From: Neoscytalidium dimidiatum
Taxonomy: Eukaryota; Ascomycota; Dothideomycetes; Botryosphaeriales; Botryosphaeriaceae
DNA length: 64,000 nucleotides
Reading direction: 5' to 3'
NCBI GenBank assembly: GCA_037367355.1
Contig: CM074703.1
Span: 2,356,001-2,420,000, forward strand
The notes under the pieces were generated by a model. It was not told where the DNA came from and ran no database searches. It saw nothing but the letters and a program-made list of their open reading frames with translations. Each line of letters starts with the position of its first letter. Within the stretch, counting starts at the first letter, position 1. Positions 1 through 11,763 of this stretch are shown here, piece by piece. The translations under genes and the position numbers were made by a program.

Positions 1-2937
1 TAGGCTTCGTTGATCATCTTGGTCCAGAGGCCCTCCAAGAGCTTCCAGGCCAGACACGATGGTCTCCCATGGGTCTTGTGGAAGCTGTTCGGGGGAGCCA
101 GAGTCGGGAGTGATGGCCAGTTGGACAAGGATATCTTAATTGTGTTAGTTAGCATCTCACCCTATAATTAGAAGTACGAATACTCACCTCTCTTGTCGCC
201 GAAGCGAAGGTCACCAAGTGACGCCTCGGCATCCCTTCCGGTTGCGCGCTTGGTGATCTGCAAAGCCCCGCTGATCTTCACGAATTTCGCCGGAGAACCC
301 TCGGGGAGTCTCAGCTTGAGCTTCACGTTCTGGTGCGAAGTGGTTTGGAGTGATCCAAGCGATCCGGCGACGCATTCACGTAGCATCATCCAGTCCTTCA
401 CATATGTGTACGATGCCTTGGTGCGTGTTGAGAGCTCGATCATCGTATCCGGCTTGTGTGTCAAGCCCAAGCCGAAGGAATGAATAGTTACCCTGTTAAT
501 GAAAGTCAGCTTGCCGCATATAGGGAGAGCCGGAATGAAGATCAACGTACTTAGCGGCTTCGGCCCGCGACACCACGAAGTCAACGCTTTCCGCGTCGGA
601 AGTCGACGAGTCGGAGATGAGTAATATACTCGATAGCGGATTGGTCGACCGGCGCTGCATGAGTAGATCCATGGCAACATTCGCTCCTTCCACGACATCC
701 GCTCGCAAGCTTTTCTGTCCGACCGGACGAATCGAGTCGAGAACCTTCGGCCAGCCGGCCCAAGCCTTGGTAGTCATGCCTACCAGAGGAACACCGCCCC
801 CACTTGAGCCGAAAGTGACCAGGCCCATTCTATCCCGCTCGCCAAGGTTTGCAACCAAGAATCTCAAAGTGTCTCGGAGAAGGGAAATCTTCAGGCCTTG
901 CATGGATGATGAGACCGGAATGACGACAACGAGATCGATGGGTACATGGAACGAAGAAATCGGTCTTCCATCGCTGGCACCGACACGGGAGCTAGTGTAC
1001 TCTGTTGGTGCTGTCACGTTCGATCGCGCTGCACCGTACGAATTCACCGACGACACCCTTCTCTTCGTGGATCTGTAGTCCTCCTCATCGGTGCCGGAGT
1101 TGTCCTGATCTATGTCTTGCATACGCATCTGGGGCTCCGTGTGGATGTCCAAGAGAGCGCGCTTCCAAAGTTCAAGCTGCCTGAGATCGCGGAATTGTAG
1201 GTGGAAAGCTGGAAGCTCTGCAACAGAGAGGCTCAAGGTGAGAATTGCTTCATCCGGGGAGGACTCAACGTGCTTCAAATGCTTTTTAATCAGGATGGAG
1301 CCCTTGAGAGTGCATTTCGGCCTCTTGCTCATAGTGGTCTCTGCACCGTCCCATTGGGAAACCTGCTGATGGCTAGACTTCTTCTCCTTGACGCAGATGA
1401 GCATATCCGAAAAGAGATAGCACTCCAAGTCTTGCCAGGATTGGCGATCCTTGCCAACGCGGATATGGCCATGCAAGCGGAGTTTTCCAAACCTGTACAC
1501 GTTAGCGTCACGCTCACAGTGCGTGGAGGGATATCTAAAAATACCTTGAGAAGTCCAAGCCATGCCAGTTGTCCACCCGTGCGTGCAGGTCCTCGGTGGC
1601 CTCTTCGAGCACTTCGGGGTTCATGTAAATATGTTCTAATGCTCTTGAAGGCGCTGGTGACTTGGAGCGGCCGTGGTGCTCGTCGCCATGCATGGATGGT
1701 GCTGGTGGTACAGAACGAATGTCGTCGGGATCGGCCCGCCATTTCCCCTCGGGTACTTCGACGGTGACAAGACAGGTCAGGCTCTGCTGCTGACGCGATC
1801 TGCTGACAGTGGGGAATTCGCTGCGAACAGTGACGGTGGGGGGAGGAATTGGGTTCTTGACAGGAGCGCGGGGGCTCAGAGTAGTTTCCATGGAATGCAA
1901 GTCGTAGTCGTGCCGCCGGCCTGTCGGGTCATACGCGTGTTCTCCAGATGATGCAACCCCGGTAGCGCCACTATCGCTCCTTGCATGCGCACGCGACTGC
2001 GACCTCATCGTCTCGGACCTCGTATCCCGACTATGTGTGCTATGATGGCTGCTGTCCCGGACACGCACGTCGCGGGTATCATGGGTTGACACGGACGGGC
2101 GACGCTCTTGGAAGGGCTCGCGGGGAGCGGGCTGCGGATCCCATGGTGTCGGAGTGTTGGAGACGCTTCGAGAGGCGTTCTGTGGCTCGTTGCCCTGCAC
2201 CGAGCGTACGATGGTACTCAACTTCTCTGCTTGCAATTAGCACAGCACGGCGCGGAGCAGGCGAGGAGCACGCACCAAGATCCAGAACATTGCCGCCTCT
2301 GCTGGTGTCGAGGGCCAATGGGGCGTTGCAAGTCGGGCAGTACTGCGACTCGAACTCGCGGATGTACTCCCAGAAGCAGGCCTCGTGGGAAACATGGCCG
2401 CACGAGAGCTGCAGGATGCGCTCGCCGCGCAGGGTGTGCTCGAGGGGCTCCTCGCACACGGCGCATTCGCTGCCGATGAAGGTGCGGTCCCGGCGCGTGC
2501 GGTTGCGCTCGATGTCCAAAATGCCGGCCATGCCTCGAGAGGAGTGCGGGAGGTCCTGCGAGCGCGCTGAAGCAGAGGCCGCGGAGGATTTAACTGGGCC
2601 AGATGACACGGAGTCGGCGCGCGAGCGAGCGGTTGGCGTGACGCTCGAGCGGCCACCAGTGTCGGCGGATTGGCGGGATGAGCGCGAGCGCGAGCGCAGA
2701 CCTATGCGAGACAAGTACTGGTGAGCCATGGGGGTTGTTGCGTCGAGACAGCCGTGGGGCGGGCGACGAAGGCTTACGGGAGGCGAAGACGTTGGCTTCG
2801 GGCTGCGCGGCTTTGACTTTCTGCTTCCTAGGTTTGGCCAGCAGGCCCAGGTCAAAAAGATTCTGCTCAATCTCTGTGACGCTCAGGCGTGGATGAGGGT
2901 TGACGGGTCGGGAGGCCAGACGATCGCTGTCAGCCAT
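1..2937 (-). CDS. Far1/Ste5-type scaffold (RING-H2, PH, VWA), 3' end outside window
   Basis: Partial gene: the 5' end is complete and the 3' end runs off the left edge. Predicted exons are 2937-2778, 2701-2276, 2226-1545, 1492-551, 492-188 and 134-1; all joins keep frame and give about 883 residues so far. A RING-H2 finger lies near residues 133-178 (C-x2-C, C-x-H-x2-H-x2-C, C-x2-C, ending YCPTC). A disordered Arg/Ser-rich region follows, then a PH domain (about 423-540; ...ECYLFSDMLICVKEKK and a WKRALLDIH helix) and a VWA fold from about 606 (DLVVVIPVSSSMQG). RING-PH-VWA is the known architecture of the fungal mating-pathway scaffolds Far1 and Ste5, which tether the MAPK module to Gbeta and the plasma membrane; assignment to that family is inference from domain order. 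The MIDAS position that is normally Asp is Pro here (IPVSSS), so metal binding by VWA is unlikely. Start chosen as the first ATG with an acidic/Leu-rich segment (LSVTEIEQNLFDLGLL). Confidence 0.8.
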
Positions 2938-5900
2938 GCGACCTGCTAAATGAATGCTGTCGCTTCCTCAGGGCCGTCACGGCCGTTTCATCTGTGGCTC
3001 CGGGCGCGGTGATCGATGTGGGCAGTGGCACGGCGTGCTGGGGAACAGGGAGAGTCAGTCGCAGCAGCTCCACCCGCATCGCGGCGGCAGCGGTCAATGT
3101 GCAATAAAAGCTCCAGGCGCGGCCAGCAGGCTAAGCAAATCGCTCGAACGAGGCGGCCTTGGGCGTGCGCGCGCGCTCTGCAGTGCTCCTGCTCTAGCCG
3201 CTGCCGGCCATCAATGGGCCTGGCTGGCAGCGAGCAGCGGGCAGGGCAGCAAGAAGCCGCCGCCGCCGCCGCCTGTGCCTGGCTGTGCTGCGAGCCCGCG
3301 CGTGGTGGCGCTGGGCCGACGCCGCGAACCAGGGGCCCTGCGCGCGGCAGGGGGGTTCGAGTGGGCTCCCTGCCTGGTTGCTGGGGGCGCACAGGCGGGC
3401 AGCGAACGCGCCCTCCGCCCATCCATGTCGTGCCCAACCAAGATCATCCCCATCTCGCTCTCTCGCAGATCAAACCGCCTCGACCGCGACCTCCAGCATT
3501 GCAGCTGCCACCGCGCATCGTCATCGACGTCGCCGCGCATCTCGCAGCTGCCCATGTCCGCCTGCATCATGCCGCGTCTTCACGCTAGCCCGCTGCGCCC
3601 GGAGATCACTGCGAGCGGGCCCTGCCTGCCTGCCTGCCTACCTGCTGCGCGCTCGCACGCGGCCCGCCTTATCAAAGCGCCCGTCGCCGTCGCCCGCGAG
3701 ACGCTGTCTCCCTCTGGACGGGCCCAGAGGGCCATCCAGCTTCCTGCCTGCCAGCCGCCGGCGTCATGCAGCGCCTCCCTCGCCCGTGGCTCTGGAGCCA
3801 TCACAGCCACCACCTACCAACCCAATGTCGCTCTAATAACTGCAGTCCGCTTCTAGAATTACCCTGGAAGCCTCGTGCAGCTGGCCGGCCACCACCATGC
3901 GCCTAACACCACGTTTCTTGCCGTCGATCCCGCGCGAACCACGGCATAGCGCTTGCGCTGAGCAGCCTCCGTAGCTAGGTCGTGCGCTTCCCCGAATCCT
4001 ACCAGTCTCGCTGCGAGCCGCTGTCGACCGCCCAGCGCCCCTCGTGGTGACAGCCGCACGTATCTCGCATTTTGGGCCTGTTACCACCTGTGAGCAAGAC
4101 CCTTAGATAGCGAGGCGAGGCGAGGCGCAATGTCATGCAGCGAGCAAGTCCTGCGACATTCACTGCGCCAGCATTGTCCAGGTTCGTGGTGGGTCGGAGA
4201 CAGTGACAACAGTAGGCTCTCAGCCCGCAAAGCCGACAAGCTTTTGTTCAGCAGCTCAATCAAGAAAAGTTTGCCAGCAAACCACCGGCTATACGTCCGT
4301 AGCATATGTGACGAGATGCATTCGTACCCAAAGGCGGAGTTTCCAACAAGCCTTTAGGACAGTCTGGCTCACACCCGCTAACGATGCGTTCGACCGCGAC
4401 TTGACCGAATGGTCAGGGATTCCACTGTAGTTGGTGTTCTCCACCATCGATCTATGCCCATCAGCCTACAGTTGTGGGATTTTTACGAATTTAAATTCTA
4501 GCTTGATCCGCGATCGAACGATGATAACCCATGCAGAATGCCCTTACACCACGTCATCACATTCTAGCGAATGTATGGATGAGCGTAGCCATCGAGGACC
4601 CTGGGCACAGGAATGTCTGCCTGCTTTCAGCTTGGGCATACCCCTCCTTTCTCTCGCGAACGTCTCCAACACTAAAAAGGCGGCGGGCCGGATGGATGGC
4701 GGCGCCAGCACGGAACCAGAAGGCCGCGCTACCACCTTGCCAACAATGGCATCGGCCCAAACGCCAGACTCTCACGGAGGAACCGCTCGCCCCGATTCCT
4801 GCGCTGCTGTGTTCGGCTCACCACCCGCTTCCTACGCGCAAAGACGACCCGATTCTCCGTTGGAATTTCGTCTCACCTTTTGACGCAGTGATGCAGCTTC
4901 CTTACTCCATCTGCCATTTTTGCGACATGCGAGCGCAACCCAATCCGGCAAATATCGAGCGCTTAGGAGTTGTATCTAAGTTGACAGGGTAGAATTCTCA
5001 GTGCATCTTACGCCATATCCTCGCGTATCTGGCCCGAAACGATCTCGTACACTGCGACTAGTCTCCGGCTCTATCATCACGACTTCGACTGAAGTGGGAG
5101 CGCGTAAAATTTATGACTCGAAATCGTATCACTTCTGCAGCGATATTGCACGCCACGGCCGACTCTACGGGTTGAGGCACCCAGGCCTGATCACACGGAA
5201 TTCAAGCCTACCATCCGCTGGATTGGGCTTGTGGCTTTTCGTCCTAGGGTCGGGGATGCTTCTCAACGCGAGCCACGCGAGCCACCAGCTAGCAGCGCCG
5301 CCGCGGCATCCACACGGCACAGCAGTCACAATGCTTCGCCCGCGTTCGCCTGCCAACTATTCGAGCACGGACAGATCCGCGAAATCCACGTGGGCACCTA
5401 GACCCTTTGCTGCCTTCTGGCCAGCCGCTTGTCACGGAGTCCAATCCTTCGAGCTGAAGATCGTAGTACTAGGTAAATTCAGGGGTATGCTACCCAATGT
5501 GAATCTTCTGCCCCTACGCACCCTGGATTTTTTACAAGCTCTTGAATTTTCTGGCCGCTTCTGGGCCCCGGAGGCAGTTCTAGCTTTAAATTTTTTTTTT
5601 TTTTTACATAGGAAGTGTGGCGTTAACGTTCTCCAGTCTAAAAGACCGCATGTAAGAGATAAGAGCCTGACTCTCTGCACAGCCTCCATCACCCTCTCGT
5701 GGTTCTTTGAATGAATCTGCTCTAAATGCATGAGACATAGCGTCCCAAAGCTTCGATATGGCTAGCAGCTACCTGCAAGTTAAGCTTTCAGAATTCTAAC
5801 CACTTTGAACCCAATCATGGCGCACTTGGCTCGCACGCCCGCCGTACAGCTGAAATTCGCTATTCTAACTTCTGCATGATCTTCATGGCTGTTGCGATAG

Positions 5901-7943
5901 ACTTTGGCGGCTATGGTCTATCGGAGAAATAATAAACGGATACCTGGCATATTAAACCCTTAAGACCTGTACCGTTGTGCTGTAAGCTGGATGTTTCAAG
6001 ATACCTGCTCCGCGTTAAACCGCAAACCCTCGGACGAACTTCACAAAAAGTCGACCTCGCTCAACTAAGGCGCGGTAGTCAGCCGGGGTCGCCAGATAAT
6101 CTCAAACCGAATGCTCGGGTCGCCACTGGTACCTGCACATCACCAAGCATCCTCTCCCGCAGCTTGTGTTTACCGGCATGATGCTGGAGGCTAAGTACGA
6201 GCACTTTGGCGGCTGTTTCGAGCACGGCCATACCAAAGGCCGCCAATCTGGAACAGGCGCTGGGCGTACGTAGACGCTCTGCGACATCACATGTTCTCTG
6301 TGTCGGACTGGAATCGCGCTTATCAAGTGGAGGTTTCGGGTCTCCACATCCGTTTGGGAAGTGACCTGCGGCTGCTCCAGAATACGAATCCGCGCAGATG
6401 CTCTCGCAATCTTGCCAAACAAGCTCCTGGAATCGTTTGCAATCGGATCACAATGCTGTGTTTGTGCTCGGTTAAGCCGGTGAACACAGCTGCTGTGGTG
6501 TCTTCCAACATGGGGTGTGCCTGCAAGCCCGGCAGCCAGCGCAAAGCCTGCGCTATTGGATTTTGGATTTTCTACTAGCCTATCAGGAGACACAGAGGTA
6601 CCTACATCAACTTCCGGCATGGCAAGCTTATTCGTTAGGAGTATACTCCTTCATTTCCTGCTAGTCCGCCTCTTGGTGGTCAAAATCGCGCACTGAATAA
6701 CACTAGCCAGCGGCTTGTAAAGTCTTAGATCCTTGCCATGTGGACAGACTTCCTCACTGAGCGGTACAGATGCTAGACTGAGCACAACGTACATTGAAAT
6801 GCATCTCTGCGGCTGTTGGACGGAACTATTGGTACATCGCTGCCAATGTGGGGGAGGCAAATTGCGAGGAGCGCCCTAAGACTGCTGGAGGGAGCCACGC
6901 AAGGCGGCATGAAGTGGCTAACATCGGACAGAATCCTTCGGCAGATGGCAAGGCTGGAGCATCTCAGGAGTAGATGCGGGCATTGAGACTTGGTGAAGAG
7001 CGACATACGAGCAGTCAAGGGTTAAGGAAGACGCGCGCATCCTTTGGAGGCGCACGAAAGGGACGCGTAGGGGCACCGGCTGCGAGCATATTCGCATCCA
7101 GCAGACTGCACGAGGCTTGGAACGGGGGCGGATGCTAAGGACCGAATGCCTCCGCACGCATGAACGCCGTGGCACCGGCCTGAGATGACCAAGAGCTATG
7201 GCACCCAATTGTGTATTGGGGCGGCGGGCTCTGGTTTGGGAATTCGTGATGAAGACAGAGCCAGCGAGCGACTAGAACTCAGCCCCTTCTCAGCCCTGCG
7301 GCTATGGTTGGCTCGTGGCGAACGCGCGTTCCTGGAAATATGGCGATCTCCTATTTCCTCCCGCGAAAAACCGGGTGCTGATTGGCCTTGTGGCTGTGGC
7401 GGTCTCTGAAACGGTCCAGGGAAGATGCCGGCAGACACGTCATAGTCAAGCGTGCTCTGCCTGTTAACTCAACCTTTATTGGGGGCGGAGATCTGTGGAC
7501 AGTGCATACGCGAGGGCGAGAGACAAGAGGACACACCGATATTTGGGGCGCGCTGGGGGTACGGCAGCAGGCGAAGGGCGGATCGTGTCGAGCCCGCTGA
7601 AAAGGAGACGCGTGCAAACGTCTGAAGCCGGACGCTGCGGCGGACGAGACGAGGCTGCTAAGGGGCGGCAGGCGGGCAAAGGAGAAGCGAACTTTGCCCG
7701 GTCTGAGTAGGCCGTGAGGCCCCGAGGCCCTCGTGGCCGCCATATGCAGGTAAAGCGGTGCCGAGATGCGACCCATGCGGCCACGACTTGTTCGATAACT
7801 CCGGCTAGTCCGGGTTGCGGTCGCGTGGCACCGTCTGGCGGCTTTACGGCTGACGGGCGGGTGCTTGGTGACTCTGTTCACTGCCTCTCGTCGCCGCCGG
7901 CCTCTGACTCTCGCTGAGACCTTAAGATGACATCGCCGCAAGC
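2938..7943. other. 5-kb intergenic stretch without a supported gene
   Basis: No open frame here shows a recognisable domain, a plausible intron chain or codon bias matching the neighbours. About 3.0-4.1 kb is very GC-rich and Ala/Arg/Pro-coding in several frames at once, with a (GCC)6 run at 3256-3273. A T15 run lies at 5591-5605. This is probably 5' regulatory DNA for the scaffold gene on the left and the zinc-cluster gene on the right. A non-coding RNA cannot be excluded. Confidence 0.5.
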
Positions 7944-10662
7944 ATGGCCAACGCCGCTCCAGATAGAATAGCAACAACTTCGTCCTCCACCCCTGTCTTG
8001 CCGCCTCAGTTCGCCCGGGCCTGTCGGAACTGTGCTGTAGCCAAGACGAAATGCGTCCCCGTCCCCGGAGGCGCGAGCAGTGACTGCGAACGGTGATTGC
8101 TGAGCCGCCGTGCCCGGGGTCCATTGGCTGACTATCACCAGCTGCCACCGCCTCAAGCGCGTCTGTGTTAGGGACCCCCCAAGCCAGCGGAAAAGAAAGC
8201 CACCTACTGCCAAGTACGTGTCGATCGTTTTTACTCCTCCTAGCCACGGCCCTCGCCCTGCCCCGGGAGGCCATGCGGCTCCGGACATATGGGTGCTCAC
8301 CGTCCACCGTCTGCACCTCTCCGCTGATGCCTGCACCTCATGCGAGCACTCCTTTTTGATCTCCTCTTAACATCCAACCTGCAATTGCCCGCTGCTGCAC
8401 TTGTATTCCCCATGTGACTGTCTCCCGATATGCTTGCCCTGATTAACACGAGGGTGCAATATGCGAAAGGGGTTCCTCGAATTTTTTTTTCCTGACCGCG
8501 TCCCGAAAATTTTGAACACGATACGCGGTGAAGAGCGGGCCGGTAATTGACAACGAAACAGGAATGCCCGGCTTGAACAGAAGCTGGACCAGCTAGTGAC
8601 GCTCCTATCCAGCAACCCGCAGAGCAGCAGCTCGCAGAACAGCAACCCGCAGAGCCATGTGCAGCCCCAAAGTCACACGTCTTCGTCGTCATCAGCGACA
8701 CCTGATCTTCGCCAACATACGCCTAGTACCACCAACAGAACATCATCTGAACCAATCGAGAGTGTCAAGTCCCGGGCGAGGCAAGCTTCTCCGCCGATCT
8801 CTGGCGAGAAGGGGTCCTTCAGTGCCCGCCCGGTTGTAGAAGCATGCGATCCTTCCGAGCTCGACCCTGGTGGCGAGGAAGCTGCAAAATGCCTGCACAA
8901 CTACCAGACCTACATGTCCAAGTACTTTCCGTTCGTCGTGATACCACCGGATGTCACCGCAGCCACTTTACGTGAGACGAAGCCGTTTCTGTTCAAAGCG
9001 ATCGTCGTCGTTTCCTCCATCCAGGACCTGGCCCGGCAAAGGGCGCTGGGCCATGCCTTGATGGGCGAGATGACCACCCAACTATTAGTCAAGGGCAAAA
9101 GGAGCCTAGACTTGCTGCAAGGTATCCTTGTGTGGCTTTCTTGGTACGTCCATCTCATCTTTCTGTGCCACAAACAAATGTGCGCTCCCGGCGGATCTCT
9201 GCTGTGCTTCCCGGTTCTTGTGAAACTTCCCCTGCAGCATCTGCAGTGCTGATACCCGGGTGCACAGGTATCAAGTCCATTTTTTCACCAACCCGCAGAC
9301 TACCAATCTCCTGCAACTTGCCGTCGGACTGGTAATTGATCTGGGCCTGAAGCGGGGCGCGCGCGCATATGGAACAGAGCGCCTGGAATCCGCCGTCACA
9401 AGAAGCGCGCATGGAGAGCTCGCAAACTCTGAGGTTCGCACCTCAGATGAGAGACGTGCCCTGTTGGGATGCTTCTATTTGACAACCATGTATGCTGCGG
9501 TATCCTGACATTGTAACCCAGATAAGGTTCCGCCCCACAGTTACTGACGTATGTGCGCAGTGTATCCCAATGGGCAAAGCGCTACGATTCACTTCGCTAT
9601 AGTGCGCAGCTAGATGAGGTGTGTCGCCACTTGGAAGAGGCTGAAGAGTGGCCGTCAGACCGGTACCTCGTTCATCTGGTGCGCCTCCAGCGTATCGTCC
9701 AGCGTATTGAGCGAAAGGTCCCAATAGATGACTTTACCGCGGAAACCATGATCCCGATCGCCATGTTTGTCAAAGCACTCCACACCGAGCTAGAGGAATT
9801 CAAGAAAGCTCTGCCCGCAGATCTCGCAGAGAACCGTAAGCCGGAATGAATTCCCTCGCTGCTTGCCTGAAAATCTGACAAATCGATTGTCTTAGGTTTC
9901 ATGTGGATGCATTACTACAGCGCGGAAATCTACCTCTACGAAATGAGCCTGAGCTCCCTGCCAACCACAGATCAATATGGCGATTACACCTACCGGCGTC
10001 TGGAAATGCTCAATGCTTGCATGCAGGCTGGAAGAGCCTTCTTCCACTTGTATCTCGAAGTTCCACGGGCAAGCTACATCAGCCTGCCGTTCATGCATTT
10101 TTCACAGCTCACTAGCACCATCATCGCCCTGTCCAAGCTGACTCGTCTGGAGTGTCCCGGCTGGGATCGCGCTTATGCACAGGCTTATATCGACTTCAAC
10201 GGCCTATTGCTGAAAACAGCGGCATTGTACGAAGAGGCACGCTCCGTCTGCGAAATACCCCTCTCGGACAACCCGCTCTTCACCTTCTTCGCTCGCAAGC
10301 TGCGATTCATCAAAGCCTGGAACGAAGCAAAAATGAAGGGTATTGATCCCGCGCCTGGGGTCATTGAGAACCAGCAGCCTACCGAGAAGGAGAGCGACGG
10401 AAATACGGTAGAGGCAGGTTCAGACCAAACACTCGCAGCTCCACAGGAGGTGGCGGGTAAGGCGCCTGCAAACAATCGCCTGAATGTGACCGTAGGAGGC
10501 GAGCCAATGCAGCTAGAAGATATCAGCCAGGATGATGTCTTCGATCAGTTGGATCAGAGCTTTTGGCAGGAGTGGGCAGCGGGCGATCTAACGATGTGGG
10601 ATGCTGATCCAGTTGAGACGACGTGTTGGAATTTCGAAGGTTTAGGTGGAGGATACTCGTGA
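7944..10662 (+). CDS. Zn2Cys6 transcription factor with fungal TF domain
   Basis: Predicted 688-aa nuclear regulator. Exons: 7944-8092, 8142-8213, 8562-9143, 9268-9489, 9561-9835, 9896-10662; total length is a multiple of three and every join restores frame. The zinc binuclear cluster occupies residues 27-57 (C-x2-C-x6-C-x10-C-x2-C-x6-C; CRNCAVAKTKC, then CERCHRLKRVC) and is itself split by intron 1 inside the CERC Arg codon. A basic linker (QRKRKPP) and a short dimerisation helix (ARLEQKLDQLVTLL) follow, then a Ser/Gln-rich spacer. The fungal TF homology region starts near residue 200 (LLQGILVWLSWYQVHFF, LAVGLVIDLGLKRGAR, SLRYSAQLDEVCRHLEE). This class binds CGG-containing sites. The target pathway cannot be read from context, since no biosynthetic genes flank it. 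Intron 2 (8214-8561, 348 nt) is long for this gene, so an unseen exon is possible. Confidence 0.85.
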
Positions 10663-11763
10663 AGTAAATCTTTAAAGCGGAGGAAGAGAGCATCATCAGC
10701 GGGTTTGGCCGCGGTGAGTTACCGAATCAGCATTGCATGTGTCATAATGGTCATGGAAAGGGGAAAAGAAAATAAATCAGAAGCTATTGCTGACATAAAT
10801 ACACATTTCTCTCATTTGGAGAATAATCCGTATCTAATCATTTAGCTATCGGATTGCGCAAAGTCGTTTCTGTGGTTCTACAGATGACGAATATAAGGAC
10901 TTTCGCGAACCTCGGATATCAACGGAGCTGTAGGATGATATGGCCTACACGGAAAATGATGTAATATTCCCATGTATGCCGTGTTAACCACCGAAGTTTC
11001 GGCGGAGTAGGCCTAGGTTGTTATTCCGACCTACGTGCCGAACCGTTTTGTCTTTTCGTTGCCTTTTTTCCCCCCTAATTAGGAATTAATTCTTTAACTT
11101 CATTGGCAAGCCGTACTAGGTATCTTTTCCACATATCACTTTCAGAATCTAAACAAAGAACATCTAGATTCTTCAAGATTTCCAAATTCAACTCACCTGC
11201 TTTTCTCACACACGCTTTTCTCTACCAATACGCTGCAATCTTCCTTATCCCTCCATATCGCTCCCACCTATCACCATGTACAACCTCACCCACCGTAGGC
11301 ACCCGCCCTACTGTAAACTAATATCGAGAATGCATGCCCTTCTCCCGCAGCATGTCCGCTCTGCAACTCCACCTCCCATCCGCCCCTCGTCACCTTCTTT
11401 ACCACTTCCCTGAACCCCTCCCCCGAATGCCCCTCCACATAATCCGAACCGGTACTGACTGCCAAAAGTGAAAGTGGACGAAGTATGTCGTGTATGTCGT
11501 CATAAAGTAAGGTTTCGTTGAACGAAGATTTGGAGTTGCTCATTTTTTATAAAAGTGTTCGAGTGTATATATACACTTCTAGATTCACTCAAAGATTGCA
11601 CTGCGTCAACTACTATTATCCCATCTCGAAGCCTCTCATATTTCAATGTCGAGCCGAGCATCGAATTTCCGTACAGCAACAAAACTATATTTAGCGAGGG
11701 TCCTAAGCAATCAACTCGCTCTGCAAACGCCATGAGTCTTTATTCAAACGCAACCATCTGTGG
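10663..11763. other. Intergenic, convergent gene ends
   Basis: The stretch lies between the stop of the zinc-cluster gene and the stop of the UTP16-type gene, which converge. It is AT-richer than the flanking exons and carries polypyrimidine patches. I see no supported coding region; it presumably holds both 3' UTRs. Confidence 0.5.

Noticed and set aside
2718..2777. 60-nt version of intron 1 in the scaffold gene (acceptor ACCAG)
   Set aside because: It would leave the downstream exon in a frame that stops before the RING finger; the 76-nt version ending CATAG at 2702 restores the RING frame.
2954..3856. 300-codon plus-strand open frame upstream of the scaffold gene
   Set aside because: Composition (Ala, Arg, Pro, Ser) follows the GC-rich DNA; three overlapping frames are equally open; no domain or intron support.
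7351..8316. 321-codon minus-strand open frame overlapping the start of the zinc-cluster gene
   Set aside because: Arg/Ser/Pro-rich, overlaps the real exon 1-2 of the regulator on the opposite strand and has no domain.
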